Assembly (NCBI GenBank): GCA_948146395.1
Contig: OX411543.1
Coordinates: 52,618,017 to 52,682,016, forward strand
Source of the DNA: Fragum whitleyi
Lineage: Eukaryota > Mollusca > Bivalvia > Cardiida > Cardiidae
Direction of reading: 5' to 3'
DNA: 64,000 bases
Shown piece by piece: positions 1 to 12,040 of this stretch; position 1 is the stretch's first letter, and the number at the start of each line of letters is the position of its first letter. A program made the position numbers and the translations under genes. The notes beneath the pieces are model-generated. The model saw only the letters and a list, made by a program, of their open reading frames with translations. It did not search any database and was not told where the DNA came from.

Positions 1-374
1 ATTTCTGTTGGAAACATCGACAAAAACAAGGCAAATAAATGTTATAAGATAAATATAATACATAGAATGAAAAAATATCTAACTCGGTTGTAGGAATTGA
101 TAATTACCTCAGCAGAGCCTCGATGATTATTGTCTGTATCTAAAATCTACTTGTCCGTTGAATTTTGAAGTCACAGAAACATGTGCAACATTACATAGCA
201 ATAGCTTTTTTTACAAACAGAGATATTATATGTGGTCAACAGTTGCACATAAAAACTTAACCAAGGTTTCAAACATTCGGAACATCACTCTGCCATTTTT
301 GTAAACTGCAACTGACCTAGGATGTATGTAAGGGGGATGGGTATGTAACAAAATTGTACATTTTGTTGGGCTAA
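1..374. other. No feature seen
   Basis: AT-rich sequence without a convincing exon or repeat end. The 67-codon minus-strand frame at 285-488 overlaps repeat R1 and lacks protein-like composition. Confidence 0.5.
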
Positions 375-735
375 AACAGTGTAAGAAAAACTAGCGCGGA
401 AACAACCAGTGCTATCTTTAGATTTATATTTTTGCAGTAAATAACAGCTGAAAAATCTTAATTTTTGAGAATGACGAATCATTCTCAAAAATTAACATTT
501 TCCAGCCGTTATTCAAGAATCTAAAGATATTTTATATAAGGATACGATGATTTTACGTCAGTGACTTAAGCCAGTAGCGTTGGCGATGTCGAATGTTTTC
601 ACTCAAAGTTTCCAGGGCTTACGTCATTTTAATTGACGTCATCGAGTTTTTTCAAGGTTTTCCCGCATTTTTCAAAAACAGTCTGTCTATGTACATCCGA
701 AGTTGATCGTGAGATTGGCAGAGTGGTGTTACAAA
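375..735 (+). repeat. Dispersed repeat R1, copy 1
   Basis: About 300-360 bp shared with 40470-40780: GTAAGAAAAACTAGC, AATCTAAAGATATTT, ATTTTAA(T/C)TGACGTCATC, AAACAGTCTGTCTATGTACA, TTGATCGTGAGATT. This copy also holds a 17-bp-arm palindrome at 458-495 that the other copy has in single-arm form. Both keep a TGACGTCA palindrome. Confidence 0.65.
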
Positions 736-1139
736 TGGGTTTCAAAGTCCGAAAGGAGTAAAAATTACACTACATTTAATTTCAGACTGACAGATCATTT
801 TCTTTCAGTATATATTATGGCCACAGAAACATTTGCAAAGTTTCAAAGCAAGCGCATAAGTAGAATTAAAGATGTACAACAGTTGCAAGAAAAACCCTAA
901 CTACAGCATTATGCCAATGCTAATGCCGACACCCAGGTGACCAAAATAGCCCCCCCCCCCCATTCTACAAATAATTTCTGCTGAATTCTAAATCTTGCAT
1001 AACATTTCGCATTTTTGCATTGAAAATATGAGGGATGATATTATATTTTGACCTTTAGAAATTTCTCTAAAAAGGGGTCAATTTGACACCCTAAGGAGAA
1101 ATTTCTAAGGCTCAAAATAGAATATTTTCAGATTTTTGA

Positions 1140-1500
1140 GGGTCGTAACCCTGTTATAAGGGTCAATACATGCAACAGTGTAGGAGAAATGCTCTGGATA
1201 ATAGAAATTTACATGTTCAAGGGGAGATGATTCAGCAACCAATATCAGTAGGGGATTCAAAATTGAAGAAGCACAACAGTCATATTGGTTTTCTGCTAAA
1301 AACTTTTAACTGCAGCTTGTTTAATATACAGATACAAATTATGTATAAATTTCAAAGCTGTAGCTGTTATGGTGTCTAAGAAAACTTGCGGACAAAATTG
1401 TATCCATATACAAACTGGCAGACAGTCACTTGGATAGATGGACATCTATGGCGATTCCAGAATAACCCACATCAGTTGGTTGGTGGTGGGTATAAAAACA
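1140..1500 (+). repeat. Degenerate single-unit ACCCCC-type element
   Basis: One unit like those of 7945-9290 (CAACAGTGTAGGAGAAATGC, CAAGGGGAGATGATTCAGCA) is followed by a worn 3' end ending GGTGGTGGGTATAAA. Confidence 0.45.
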
Positions 1501-1874
1501 CTTTGAAAATTCTTACCCAGCTTTGACTACAAACAAAAACAAGACCACTGGAACCAGTTTCAAGATGTCATATGACATATACAGTCCTACTGCTCTAAGT
1601 AGCTTTGAACAGACAAGCAGGGAACCATACAGCATTATCCTGAAAAATAGAAAAGAACATCTTAATATTAACACTCATTCCTCCCACTCAAAATCACAGT
1701 CAACACTCATCTAGATAGCATTTCAAACATTCACTTTGAGCACTCCAAAATAAATTTAAATTCTCAAAAATTGAGCAAAAAAATTCTCTAACAACTCACC
1801 GAAATCACTTAAATCTTTCCATTTCATTACCTTTGTGGTGTATATGAAGGTGTCTTATAAGTCTGTAAATCTAT

Positions 1875-2300
1875 TTATAATATGACCTACATTGCGGGAT
1901 AGAAATAAACCCGTTGAATATTTTTGATATTACACGATGTTATTACACTAGTGGAATAACTATGCAAATGAGCTAAGAGCGAATAGCAACGCTTTTTTGT
2001 AATCGCCAAAATGACGTCATACAATATAAATATTGTGACATCATTTTTAAACGACGTTATCAGTTTCGCGGAAAATTGAAATGTTGAATTTCAAGATTTT
2101 TGACGATTTTTCGCAAAAATTAAGGCCATATTATAAATAGAATATAAAATTTGTGCTCATAAAATAACTAATTTATTAAACTTGTCATCTATAAACAGAT
2201 AAAAAATCGGCGCAGCCTCGTTTTTAAACAGTTTATAGATGACAAGTTTAATAAATTTGGTATTCCATGACCACTCATTCAATATCCTCTATTTCTAGAA
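1875..2300 (+). repeat. Dispersed repeat R2, copy 1, with palindromic insert
   Basis: Shares AACCCGTTGAATATTTTTGA, AATAAATAGAATAT-type text and ATGACCACTCATT..ATATCCTCTAT with 29640-29950. An 88-bp palindrome at 2170-2257 lies near its end. Confidence 0.6.
2170..2257. repeat. Perfect 27-bp-arm palindrome
   Basis: Arm 2170-2196 (AATTTATTAAACTTGTCATC..) is perfectly inverted at 2231-2257, with a 34-base loop containing GCGCAGCCTCG. Confidence 0.85.
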
Positions 2301-3488
2301 AATTACATAATTTCAAAAAAGAAAAGGAAGATATGAAACACTGGTCAATTTCAACAAAAAAGATGAATATCATGCATAAACACTGTTCTATCATATGACA
2401 TTTCATTTAAAAATTATTCCCTTTAACAAATTAAGAATATTCTTTTACATATTCAGGGTCATGTTCTACCCTTAAACCAGGGGTTTGACCCCCTAAAACT
2501 TGAAAATACCCTGTTTAGACCCCAAAAGTTTTTCTGTCAGGCTGCTGATTTATGAGCATGTTAGAACAAAGTGCCGTCTTCATAACTTTTTAAGGGATTC
2601 ATACCAAATATGAATCTCTAATACAGATAGTAAGGAGATAATTAAAGAAGTTTGAATAAGCATAACTTAAAATAATTCTTATCATTGTTTCAATCTTAAA
2701 TATTGTTTTGACCCCTAAAATCTCACCGTCAAGGGGTCAATGACTCATGAATTTGAAAAGCTAAAATTAACCCTGCATTTTTTTGAAACTAGAGCGTCAC
2801 ATACGGTTACCAATATGTTTAAGGAAGGTCATGGGTTTCAGTGAAACAAGAAGATTTATCTTCAAAAATTTACTTTATCAATGTTTTAAAGCTGAGTATC
2901 GAATAACTTGAGGACAATTCACGTTTTCGAATGCATTAAATTTGCAGAGACCCGAAAAATGGGTTAACTCCGGAGTGTGAAGCAAGAGGGGCTGAAGCAT
3001 TTTGAGGTCACTGCAAATGTTAAGGCCTGGAAAATCTTGAATTGAGGCTATTCTTGCATAAATAGAAAGCATACAGTATCTTTTCAAGCAGAGATTTTGA
3101 AATTATTCACAGGAAGGATTTAAAACTAGCTCAAAGCCCTTTAATGCACCGGAAAAATTACATTATACATTGCACTGTCACCAATGTTTATACAGATGTT
3201 GCTTGGTAAATTTATGATGTCACAAAATTAAACACGGGAATGTACCCAACTTCTTTATTTATGCTCTATATTACGTTTGACAGAGAAACAGACAAACAGT
3301 AAAGACCCAACACAAGGGTACTTAAGTAAAAAGAAAGCCAGGTATTAATGGTACATGAGTTTACTTATTAAGCCATGTTTTCTCCAGTTCACATCTGGCT
3401 TTTAGGCAAATCAAAGTTTTGACTAGATTTTTAGATAATTTGGGTTCTACTGATGTTGAAGATGATTTTCAGTATCCACTATAAACTA
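2300..3488. other. No feature seen
   Basis: AT-rich, with scattered ACCCC/GGGGTC words suggesting worn repeat sequence. No splice-bounded open segment was recognised. Confidence 0.4.
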
Positions 3489-4197
3489 GAACTGTGGCAG
3501 AGCGGACTAATACCCCCCACAAGTGCTTTGTCAGAATGTAAGTGCTATTAGTGCAGAATGTGTTTGTAACTCATATTGAGGTCATATGTAGCATTTGCAT
3601 GAAGTTTCATGATTCTAGGTCGCTTGGTTTTTGAGTTAAGGGTCCAGAAATGAAAATTGAACAAAAATTGACTTTGACCTTGACCTTTGACCTATATGAC
3701 CTAAAAACAATAGGGCACTTCCTTGGATCATAAGCAACATTTGCATAAAGTTTCATGCATGTAGGTCACTTGGTTCTCGAGTTAGAGTCCGGAAATGAAA
3801 ATTGAACAAAAATTTACTGTGACTTTGACCTTTGACCTATGTAACCCAAAAACAATAGGGAACTTCCTTGGGTCATAAGGAACATTTGTATAAAGTTTCA
3901 TAATTGTAGGTCATTTGGTTCTTGAGTTAGAGTCCGGAAACGAAAATTGAACAAAGGCTGACTGTGACCTTGACCTTTGACCTATATGACCCAAAAACAA
4001 TAGGGCACTTCATTGGGTCATAGGGAACATTTGTATAAAGTTTCATAATTGTAGGTCATTTGGTTCTTGAGTTAGAGTCCGGAAACGAAAAGGTCTACGG
4101 ACGGACGGATGGACAGACAGATGGACGGACGGACAGACAGACAGACGGACATGGTGAAACCAATATACCCCCCTCTACTTTGTAGGTGGGGGGTAAA
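3489..4197 (+). mobile_element. ACCCCC-ended array element, copy 1
   Basis: 5' end ACTGTGGCAGAGCGGACTAA then TACCCCCCAC; 3' end CATGGTGAAACCAATATACC then a GGTGGGGGGTA tail. Inside are four units of 145-146 bp (GTTTCAT at 3604, 3750, 3895, 4040) carrying TGACCTTGACCTTTGACC, then a GGAC/AGAC microsatellite. TACCCCCCAC and GTGGGGGGTA are inverted repeats. Confidence 0.72.
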
Positions 4198-4745
4198 AAC
4201 ATATAGAGAAATGACCTCCACCCATTTTTGGTAGACTGATAAAGGATAACTCAATGATCATTCCAGTGAAATTTGGTTGATATCCATCCATTAGATTCTG
4301 AGAAAATGATTCTCAAAGTTTCTACTATATAACATATTGAGAAATGAACTCTGCCCATAAAATACATATTTTTCATCAAATCACAATGATTTTTGGTTGA
4401 CTGATATAGGGTCACTCAAGGATCATACCAGTGAAATTTTGTTCATATCCATCGGTTACATTCTTAGGAAATAATTTTCAAAGTTTCCACTGAATAACCT
4501 AAAGAAAAATGACATCTACCCATAAAATACATATTATTCATCTGATCACAATTATTTTTTGTAAACTGATAAAGGGTCACCCAAGGATCATTCATGCAAA
4601 ATTTAATTTAATTTAATTCATACAGTAGTTTCTGAGGAGAAGATTTTAAAGAAAAAGTTATAGACGCACAGACACACATACAGAGGGATGCACGACGGAC
4701 ACAACGCCATGACTGTAGCCCCAGTGGCCTTCGGCCAGTGAAGCT
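4198..4745 (-). mobile_element. Hairpin-ended array element, copy G (CCACTGG subfamily, truncated)
   Basis: Read on the minus strand, it begins AGCTTCACTGGCCGAAGG at 4745, then a GTCCGTCGTGC-type spacer, then units near 4560, 4380 and 4200 with GACTGATAAAGGGTCACC and CCCATAAAATACATATT. The 3' end is lost where it abuts the array element ending at 4197. Confidence 0.65.
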
Positions 4746-4749
4746 AGAA

Positions 4750-6820
4750 ATAAACCAAGAAACGGCCACTAATTTTTTAGTAAACCTTCAAGTGGAACAA
4801 TCCGTTTTTGACCATTTTTTTCATTTAAAACAAGGATGATCCGATCACAAGTGTATTTTAAAGTACATGTAAATAGATTCCCAATTTTGTATCAGTGTTT
4901 TTCTTTTTAATTCTAACAGTTTTACTGGCATTAAGGTAAACAGGGTTTGACACTAACTTTTGAGAAAAAGATGAAAAATTAACTCCCAACTTGTCAAATG
5001 AAAGAGTTCAAGATCAAATTATGGAGTCCAAATTTTCACATTTTTGGGAGATTATGTATGTAACAATCAAGTTCTTCTTTTTCCACAATAACTCCCGCAG
5101 AATTATAGGATAATAAGTTTCTATCTATCTATCTACATATACTGTCTAACTCCCCTTTCAGGTTTAACTGGTAGGTGCGCATCTTTACTGGAATAAAAAC
5201 TGTTAGTCATTGGTTAGGGTGCCAGATTTAAAAGTATCATGAGTGTTTCAAGATAACAAGTAGATACAACCAAATATTATTTGCAAAAACTTTTGTATAA
5301 AAAAAAAATCAGAGACCTTGACAAATTGAGTTTTTCATGGGAAGAAACCTTGAAGGCCTATCTGATCATTTGTTTTAGGAAATATTCTATGACCAAGGAG
5401 TCCATTGGACTCCTAACTTGCAAGGTAAAGGATTCCTGTCCACAAAATTAGCAGCCTCGGACTCCTGGACTCCCCTTAGTGTTGAACCCTTGTAATGTTC
5501 TTTCCTGGACTGTGTGGGTTAAGCAGACAATAAATGCATTGATAGAACACTACAGTGCCTCTGGATCACCTGATCTTAAAATTTCAGTGACATTTTGTTC
5601 AAGATAAAATGCCTTTAACATATAGCCAAAATGGTAAATGAGTTCAGTCGTACATTGTATATTGTATCTGTACACAAATTTCGTACATGACTTTCCAGAG
5701 AGTGCAGAATTATTCGACAGCACTGTAATAGATAATAAAATGGCTTAAATTTGGCATAAAAATGATACTGGTCAGAGAATACGCTGGGCAGAGTAGCGGA
5801 TGGACCAACTTGAAAATGGGCCTAGTTGATCAGTCACCAGAATGTACACCAATTTAGTGCATTTTTGTCAGGTTAAGGGGGCAGAAATGGTCAACAGTTT
5901 AAGCCAGGATCTGCCAATAACAAATTTTAAAATAACCAAGTGTGGCTATATTTTTTCATTGACAATGCTTCTAAAAAATAATTGGACAAATACTTACTGT
6001 GAAGAGGGATAAATGGCCCGTTTTGATTCGACGTTTCCTCCATACTCGGCCATAGTTGAATGATTCTCTAAATAGTGTATGATCTAAGCAGTGCTAATGT
6101 TTGCCACATGCAGAATTACGGCCCTACTAGTGTTGGACCTCACTTCTACAAACCCATGCCATTTTACTGTACTGTAGTGATACTAATTGAATAACCTCAA
6201 TGTTTATTTCAATTTTGAATAATGAGTTCATATAATCAATTTTTGGTCAAACAACAACCGCTGATATCAAAATTGACATGTTTGCTGTCATTTTGCCGGA
6301 AATGTATAAAATCGCTGGTTCCTATATATCAAAACGCAATGGAAAAAAATTCACGCAATTGAATCACGGGAATTCGGCACATGATGTGATTTTAAGAATG
6401 ATCTTCTATAGTCACAGATGATTATGGAAAACGCGTAAGAAAGTGTTCTTTCCAGAATTTTCATGGTCATTTAATGATAGATTTTGCTCATTCTGGAGTT
6501 CTCGTCTAAGGGCTAGCCCAATGCCACTCGTGTAAGGGAAGACGTATTTGTTTGGATACCGCAGGATGATTTGGTCTTTTTTTTTTTTATCATGGAATAG
6601 ATCAAATCTAAAGGTATTAATCTATAGTTTCTTGGACGCAGATTGTATCGGAATTTGACCATATTTACCTCGAACTTCTGTTGGAATAGTATTTCAACTG
6701 AATGTTTCCTGTCTCAGTATTGTTGAAGATGGTAAGAAATTTATCATTTTGTGTTATGTTTAATTGATGTTGTTGATGTTATTGTAGTATAAAAAGAAGA
6801 TATTACATAAAATGTATCTA
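4750..6820. other. No gene seen
   Basis: Contains a CTAT microsatellite (5141-5152), a poly-T tract near 6570 and a hairpin-like GTAACAATCAAGTTCTTC stretch near 5063 that may be a worn member of the AGAAATTG family. Nothing coding recognised. Confidence 0.4.
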
Positions 6821-7000
6821 CAGTCAAACCTGTCTTAGTGGCCACCTCTATTCAGCAAGCAACCTGTATTAAGCAAACGGTCAACCGGAGTTCCCAAATG
6901 AACCCAATACATTGAAGTTGACCTGTATAAAGCAAGCACCTGTCTTAAGCAAGCAGTTTTTAAATGTCCCTTGGGTGCTTGCTTCAGACAGGTTTGACTG
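6821..7000. mobile_element. 180-bp Tc1/mariner-type MITE
   Basis: Terminal inverted repeats CAGTCAAACCTGTCT / AGACAGGTTTGACTG flanked by TA on both sides (6819-6820, 7001-7002). The inside repeats AAGCAAGCACC-type text and has no coding capacity. TA duplication and CAGT-type ends fit the Tc1/mariner/pogo superfamily. Confidence 0.82.
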
Positions 7001-7944
7001 TATTTAAAATCACTATTTTAAATGAAAATAAAAAATCTTCTTTGTAATGAAGCATTCGACAAAAGCATTACGCCATTATTCTACTTTTATGTTAAGCAAC
7101 ATAGACACTCTTATTTTCGGCGAAGTAAGGCCAATCATAATTGTTTGTGAGATATAACTGGACACGTATACAGTAAAAGAACGAAAAAAAAGAGATGTAA
7201 TTTAATATCTGCTGTGCAAGCATTCTAATTGCTATTGAAAACTTTGCTGCAAAAAAGAGATTATCCTATGCTTGCTTTTCCTATAAGATTGTACAAGATT
7301 ATTTTATAACCATATTACCTTTATGTATTGACCTAACAATTTCTACTTTTCCGAATATCAGTCCTGCTTTGCAGGGACTTCGTCAGGTGAGGAATTGATA
7401 ATAACCCCTTTGCGCAATTCTAGGTTTGCCAGACAAAGTATGAATCCTACTTTGCGCGGGACAGATCCGGATTATATAAAACATACACCGAATATAAAAA
7501 ATGTTTTATTTACATTAAACATACTAAATATTTTACTCAATTCGAAATACCTATCAAAGAAAGTCATTAGAAAGTCATTAGAAATGTTTATTTATTCAAT
7601 ACACAACCATCGATTAATTGTGTCTGCCATTTTATCGAAAGCATAGGTAAATGTAGTCTGTATTACCCAAATTCGCTAATTTGAAATGTGGTTTGTACAC
7701 AAATGTACTTTAATCACTGCTTACTATGTAGCGTTTGGGTTATACATGTATTAAAGTTAATGTGAAGCGTTTATAGATTATTTTCACGCATCGTCTTCTT
7801 ACTTGAGAGAAGCAATAAGCACAGCCGAATAAAGTTCTGAATTGAAACTCAAGATATGCTCAATCATTTACACACCATAAGACACAATTCATTATAAAAA
7901 TATCGTCAAAGCATTGTTGGAAAGGGTCGTTTTGTTCAAAACTA

Positions 7945-9290
7945 ACTATAACTGTCGCAAGGCGGACTGATACCCCCAACAGAGCATTGTCCTACCAGGA
8001 CTATATCCCAGTATATGTGCTCTCAGTTCATGGTCTAATTGAAACACGACAACACAATTTGAGTAAAATTTACAAGTTCAAGGGAGATAATTTTGGCAAC
8101 CACTATGTGCAATATTGTAGGTAAAATGCCAAAGATAATAAACTTATTGTTCAAAATGATGCATTCAATGGGAAACAATTAAGCGGCTAATTTAAGTAGG
8201 ATCATAACAATCCCTTACACTAGTTAACACTGAAAATTCCATTGCTTTAAATATCAAAGTACTAGCAGCAATAATGTAGGGAAAATGCTCCAGGTTAAAA
8301 AAAATATCAAAATTTACGAGTTCAAGTGGAGATAACTCAGCAAGTAATTTTAGTAGGGTCCTAAAATATCTAGATTGATTGATTGAATGGAGTTTAACGC
8401 CGCTTTCAACGTTATTTCAGTTATATCGCGGCGGCTGGAGCACCTAACAATGGTTTCCTGGTATTTCCCTCGCCAGTACAACCACAACATTCTTTCCTAG
8501 CCTCCAGCTACTATCTCACATAGGTCTACGATTATCAACCCATTGGTGAGAGACAAATAGTCGGAAAAAATGAGTGCCGCCGTCGGGATCGAACCCGGGA
8601 CCTCTAGATTGACAGTCCGACGCGCTACCAACTGCGCTATGACGGCGGCTCTAAAACGTTCTAGAAGCACACACTTAGATTACCAGCTACATTGTGTACA
8701 AATTTCACTTGGGTAACTGTACTAGTGTTTGAGAAAAGACCTAGGTTATAAAAATATGAGAAAATGACAAATTCAAGGGGAGATAATTAAGCAAAAGAAA
8801 TCATAGTAGGGACTTAAAAAATGCAGATGTACAACTTCAAATGCTGATACACAATATGTATTAATTTCAAGAAAGTACGCGCAATAGTGTGGGAGAATTG
8901 ATCTGGACAACAATAATTTAGTTAAATTTGCATAATCTAGGGGAGACAATTCAGCAATTATTAAGAGTAGGGGCTCCAAAATTGCTTGACCACAACTTAG
9001 CAGATACACATTATGTATAAATTTCAAGTCAATACATGTACACATGTAATAGTGTAGGAGAAATGCCGCGGAAAACATTTATTAAGTGAAAATTACATGT
9101 TCAAGGGGAAATAATTCAAAACAAATGAAAGCAGGGTCTTCAAAATTGCAGGTGCAAGAATTCGTATGCAGATACACATAGCTATGATAGTCTCTGATAA
9201 AACTTCCGTACAAAATTGTGTCTACGGACAGACGGACGGACGGACGGACAGATGGGCGGCCATGGCCAATCCAGTATACCCCCGCTACTT
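7945..9290 (+). mobile_element. ACCCCC-ended array element, copy 2
   Basis: Same 5' end (ACTGTCGCAAGGCGGACTGA then TACCCCCAAC) and 3' end (CATGGCCAATCCAGTATACC) as the 3.5-kb copy, but a different interior. Units keyed on AAGGGGAGATAATTCAGCA start at about 8083, 8329, 8776, 8940 and 9106; the last three are ~165 bp apart. A SINE (8373-8649) is inserted between the second and third. Confidence 0.65.
8373..8649 (-). mobile_element. tRNA-derived SINE, full length, minus strand
   Basis: Complete copy from the head at 8649 to a GATTGATTGAATGG tail at 8373. Possible imperfect target duplication: CTAAAATATCTAGA before and CTAAAACGTTCTAGA after. It interrupts the array of the 7945-9290 element. Confidence 0.85.
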
Positions 9291-9619
9291 CTTACTTATT
9301 ACCAACTTCATGGGCACCTGAGATAGCTCTACTGACTCTTTGAAAAGCCTCTATTTTGATAGTGCTATTGCACCAAATGGCAAAGTTGTGACCATAATCA
9401 CTTGAGAAATATTTTGATTTGGTTTCATGAGAATCCATGCATAAATAAAGAAGTTGTGTAAACAATAAAAAGTAAATATGATATAAAGCCCCTTTTTCCA
9501 TGACACAGCATATTATCAACGAACCAACGTGAAATGCACAAGGTACATTCTATACGAGTTTAATAGCGTTTTCGGAGATTTTCTAATTAAATTTCAATGA
9601 CAGATTGGGCCTATTTTCA

Positions 9620-10035
9620 ATGGTTAGGTGCTCCAGCCGCCGCGATAAAACTGAAAGGTTGTTCAAAAGGGCGCAAAACCCCATTTATTCGTTTGTTAAC
9701 ATGGCGTTTTACGCCACAGTACTACCATTACATTCTTTCCGAAACCCAATTCAAACAAACAAAACCGGTCACAGTGTGATCACAAAAGCTCACAATTAAC
9801 GCTTCGTGCTCAGGCGAGCTTATACAAAAGCATTTGTCTAGATCTTGGAAATCAGCCGCCGCGATTAACTGAATGCTCGTTCAAAGCTTCGTAAAACCCC
9901 AATTCATTTGTATGTTTGAATTTATTATTTAACGCCGCTTTCAACAGTATTTCTGTTACGCTGGAGCACCTAACAATAGATTCCAGGTATGTATCACACC
10001 AGTGCTACCATAACATAATTTCTTAATACCCATTC
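9620..10035. repeat. Cluster of three SINE 3' fragments
   Basis: Plus-strand remnants near 9625-9700 (TTAGGTGCTCCAGCCGCCGC) and 9850-9910 (CAGCCGCCGCGATTAACTGA), and an inverted one at 9918-10035 (AACGCCGCTTTCAACAGTAT, GGAGCACCTAACAATAGATT). The heads are lost. Confidence 0.6.
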
Positions 10036-10849
10036 AAACAGCCAAACAAACAAAAGCGGACTCAGTATGAGCATCATGAGCACTTCGGGCGAGCTAATAA
10101 AAAGCATTTGACTAGATCTAGTAAATCATTTCTATCTGTTCTGAAATGAAGCTCATGAACCCATTTCAGACCAATTAAAATGGATAATATAACGAGATAA
10201 ACTCAGAATGCAAGCAGGAAATTGCGGTACAAATCACATGGTATTTAAGTTTAGAATTCCTTGGTTACGGGGCAAATGGCAATATCCAATCAAAGTACTG
10301 AAAGTACTGATAAGTTGGAATGCGTTCGAGAGAAGGTGACCTCAAGCTACATGCGAAGTTTACGCCTCCCGCCCACCACAGGTGATCACATAATACGTCT
10401 CGTCTTTTGACGGGCGTATATAAATCAATGTATTTCAACACCGAGAGATGCTTAAAACCCTTAATCGCTATACAGGCCCGAATCTGATGAAAGAAAATTA
10501 TACCAAGAAGACCAGAAGACCTTGTGGTAAGATGAGGTAAAAAGGAAGAAAATGATACGGACCATACAGCCGACTAATGGACGCACAGGCGACCTTATAC
10601 ACTCAAAACAGTTTTTATATTATTTTTCAATAAACTTCTGCTCAATTTGAGTTATCAAGTACATTTCAATTAGAAGTGTCGTAAAGTGGACCTCAACAAG
10701 TGATTTTTCCATGGTGAAAAGCTATTTTCGCAGGGAAGACTTTAACTTCATGAGTTGGAATCTAAAGACAGTTTTTGGACGAAGCTCAATTGTGATTTCG
10801 ACAATTGTGACTCCAAAATTGGGCACTTTTGGGTCAATTGGTTGTTCAG

Positions 10850-11080
10850 TTAGACTGAAAACTGTTAACTGTTAAAATTTACTGATGCCCGTGACATGTA
10901 TGACCCCGAAATAATAGCGCATTTCTTTGGGTCATGGGCAATATTTGTGTAAAGTTTCGTTATTGTAGGTCAATTGCTTCTCCGTTTATCTAGCGGAAAG
11001 CAAAAGGTCAATGGAATGAGAGACAGACATGATGAAATCAATATAATTATGCTCTTCTTCTTCTGAGTTAGGGGTAAAGT
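10850..11080 (+). repeat. Fragment of an ACCCCC-type element (TGACC array unit)
   Basis: A single diverged unit (GGGTCATGGGCAATATTTGT, AAAGTTTCGTTATTGTAGGT) and a worn end GACATGATGAAATCAATATA followed by GAGTTAGGGGTAAA. Confidence 0.5.
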
Positions 11081-11085
11081 TAATA

Positions 11086-11495
11086 ACATCGGGAAATTGA
11101 TAAGGTGAACGATTTTGGAATGATTTAAGCATGATGTTGAATGACTGAGCGGAGCGAGTTTTGACTGAAATTTAAGGGAGGAAATCCAATGTCGCTTATT
11201 TTTTCAGGGCTAACAAAATTAGCGATATAACCTATATAAAATATGTATAAAAGTTCAATCAATAGCTTTCTATTTCGCCAAGAACCAATCAGACGCTTTA
11301 AACTTCATTTATGTCAGTGAAATCGCGATTTGGTTCTTGCTTAATTCATTTTGAATGTACATGATGATCTTATATTTTTGATACCTTTGAGTGTTTCTGA
11401 ATGGTTTGAGTGAGCGTTTGGAATGAATGAATGGAGCGCTGAGTGAGCGATTAAGAATGTTTTTTATTGAGATGAATGTCAATTTCACGATGTAA
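11086..11495. mobile_element. ACATCG..AAATTGA MITE with palindromic core, copy 1
   Basis: Left end ACATCGGGAAATTGA, right end TCAATTTCACGATGT (inverted). About 410 bp. Shared internal text: GGAATGATTT, TTAAGGGAGG, AACAAAATTAGCGATAT, ACCAATCAGACG, TGGAATGAATGAATGGAGCG. Confidence 0.68.
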
Positions 11496-11906
11496 CTAAC
11501 AGTATGATGGTGCTCTTCAACGTGTTGATGTGTAAGAATGTGAAGAAAACAAGTTGAACTAGTTGGTTTGTTTCAAATGGCAAGTTATTTTTGTGATGGA
11601 ATGCAATTTGGCAAAGATATTCATAATTCAATTAAAGATGTGGGAGCAATGGTTTTATTGGATGAGTATTGGGTTTTTACAATAAAACATTCATGTAGAT
11701 AACTGCAATATGACGGAAAACAAACGACAATATGTTGCAAAAATATTTATTAACTTTAAAAGTGTATCATCACTTTAAGAAAAAGTATTTATTTCGTAGC
11801 TTAGACAGAAATTTACAATATAGCACCTTGTCAAAAGTTAAATGTGTAATATAGTCGTTCAGAAAGAGAAACTATACCTTTAAAAGAAGCTAGGACATAA
11901 TTCTAC

Positions 11907-12040
11907 GAAAAACAGGTCGCGACCTTGCCAAATAAGCAGATCACGTGATTGGTCTGTGCTATTGCCACAATACTGAGAAAACAGATCGCGACATTACCAA
12001 ATAAGCATATCACGTGATTGGCTAGTGCTAATTGTCAATT
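11907..12040 (+). promoter_or_regulatory. 69-bp tandem pair carrying E-box plus inverted CCAAT
   Basis: Two units 69 bp apart (AAACAGGTCGCGACCTTGCC and AAACAGATCGCGACATTACC), each ending ATCACGTGATTGG: palindromic E-box CACGTG at 11942 and 12011 joined to an inverted CCAAT. Two related sites follow (ATCACATGAT near 12064, TCACGTGAT at 12282). No gene start is seen nearby, so regulatory function is only suggested. Confidence 0.3.
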
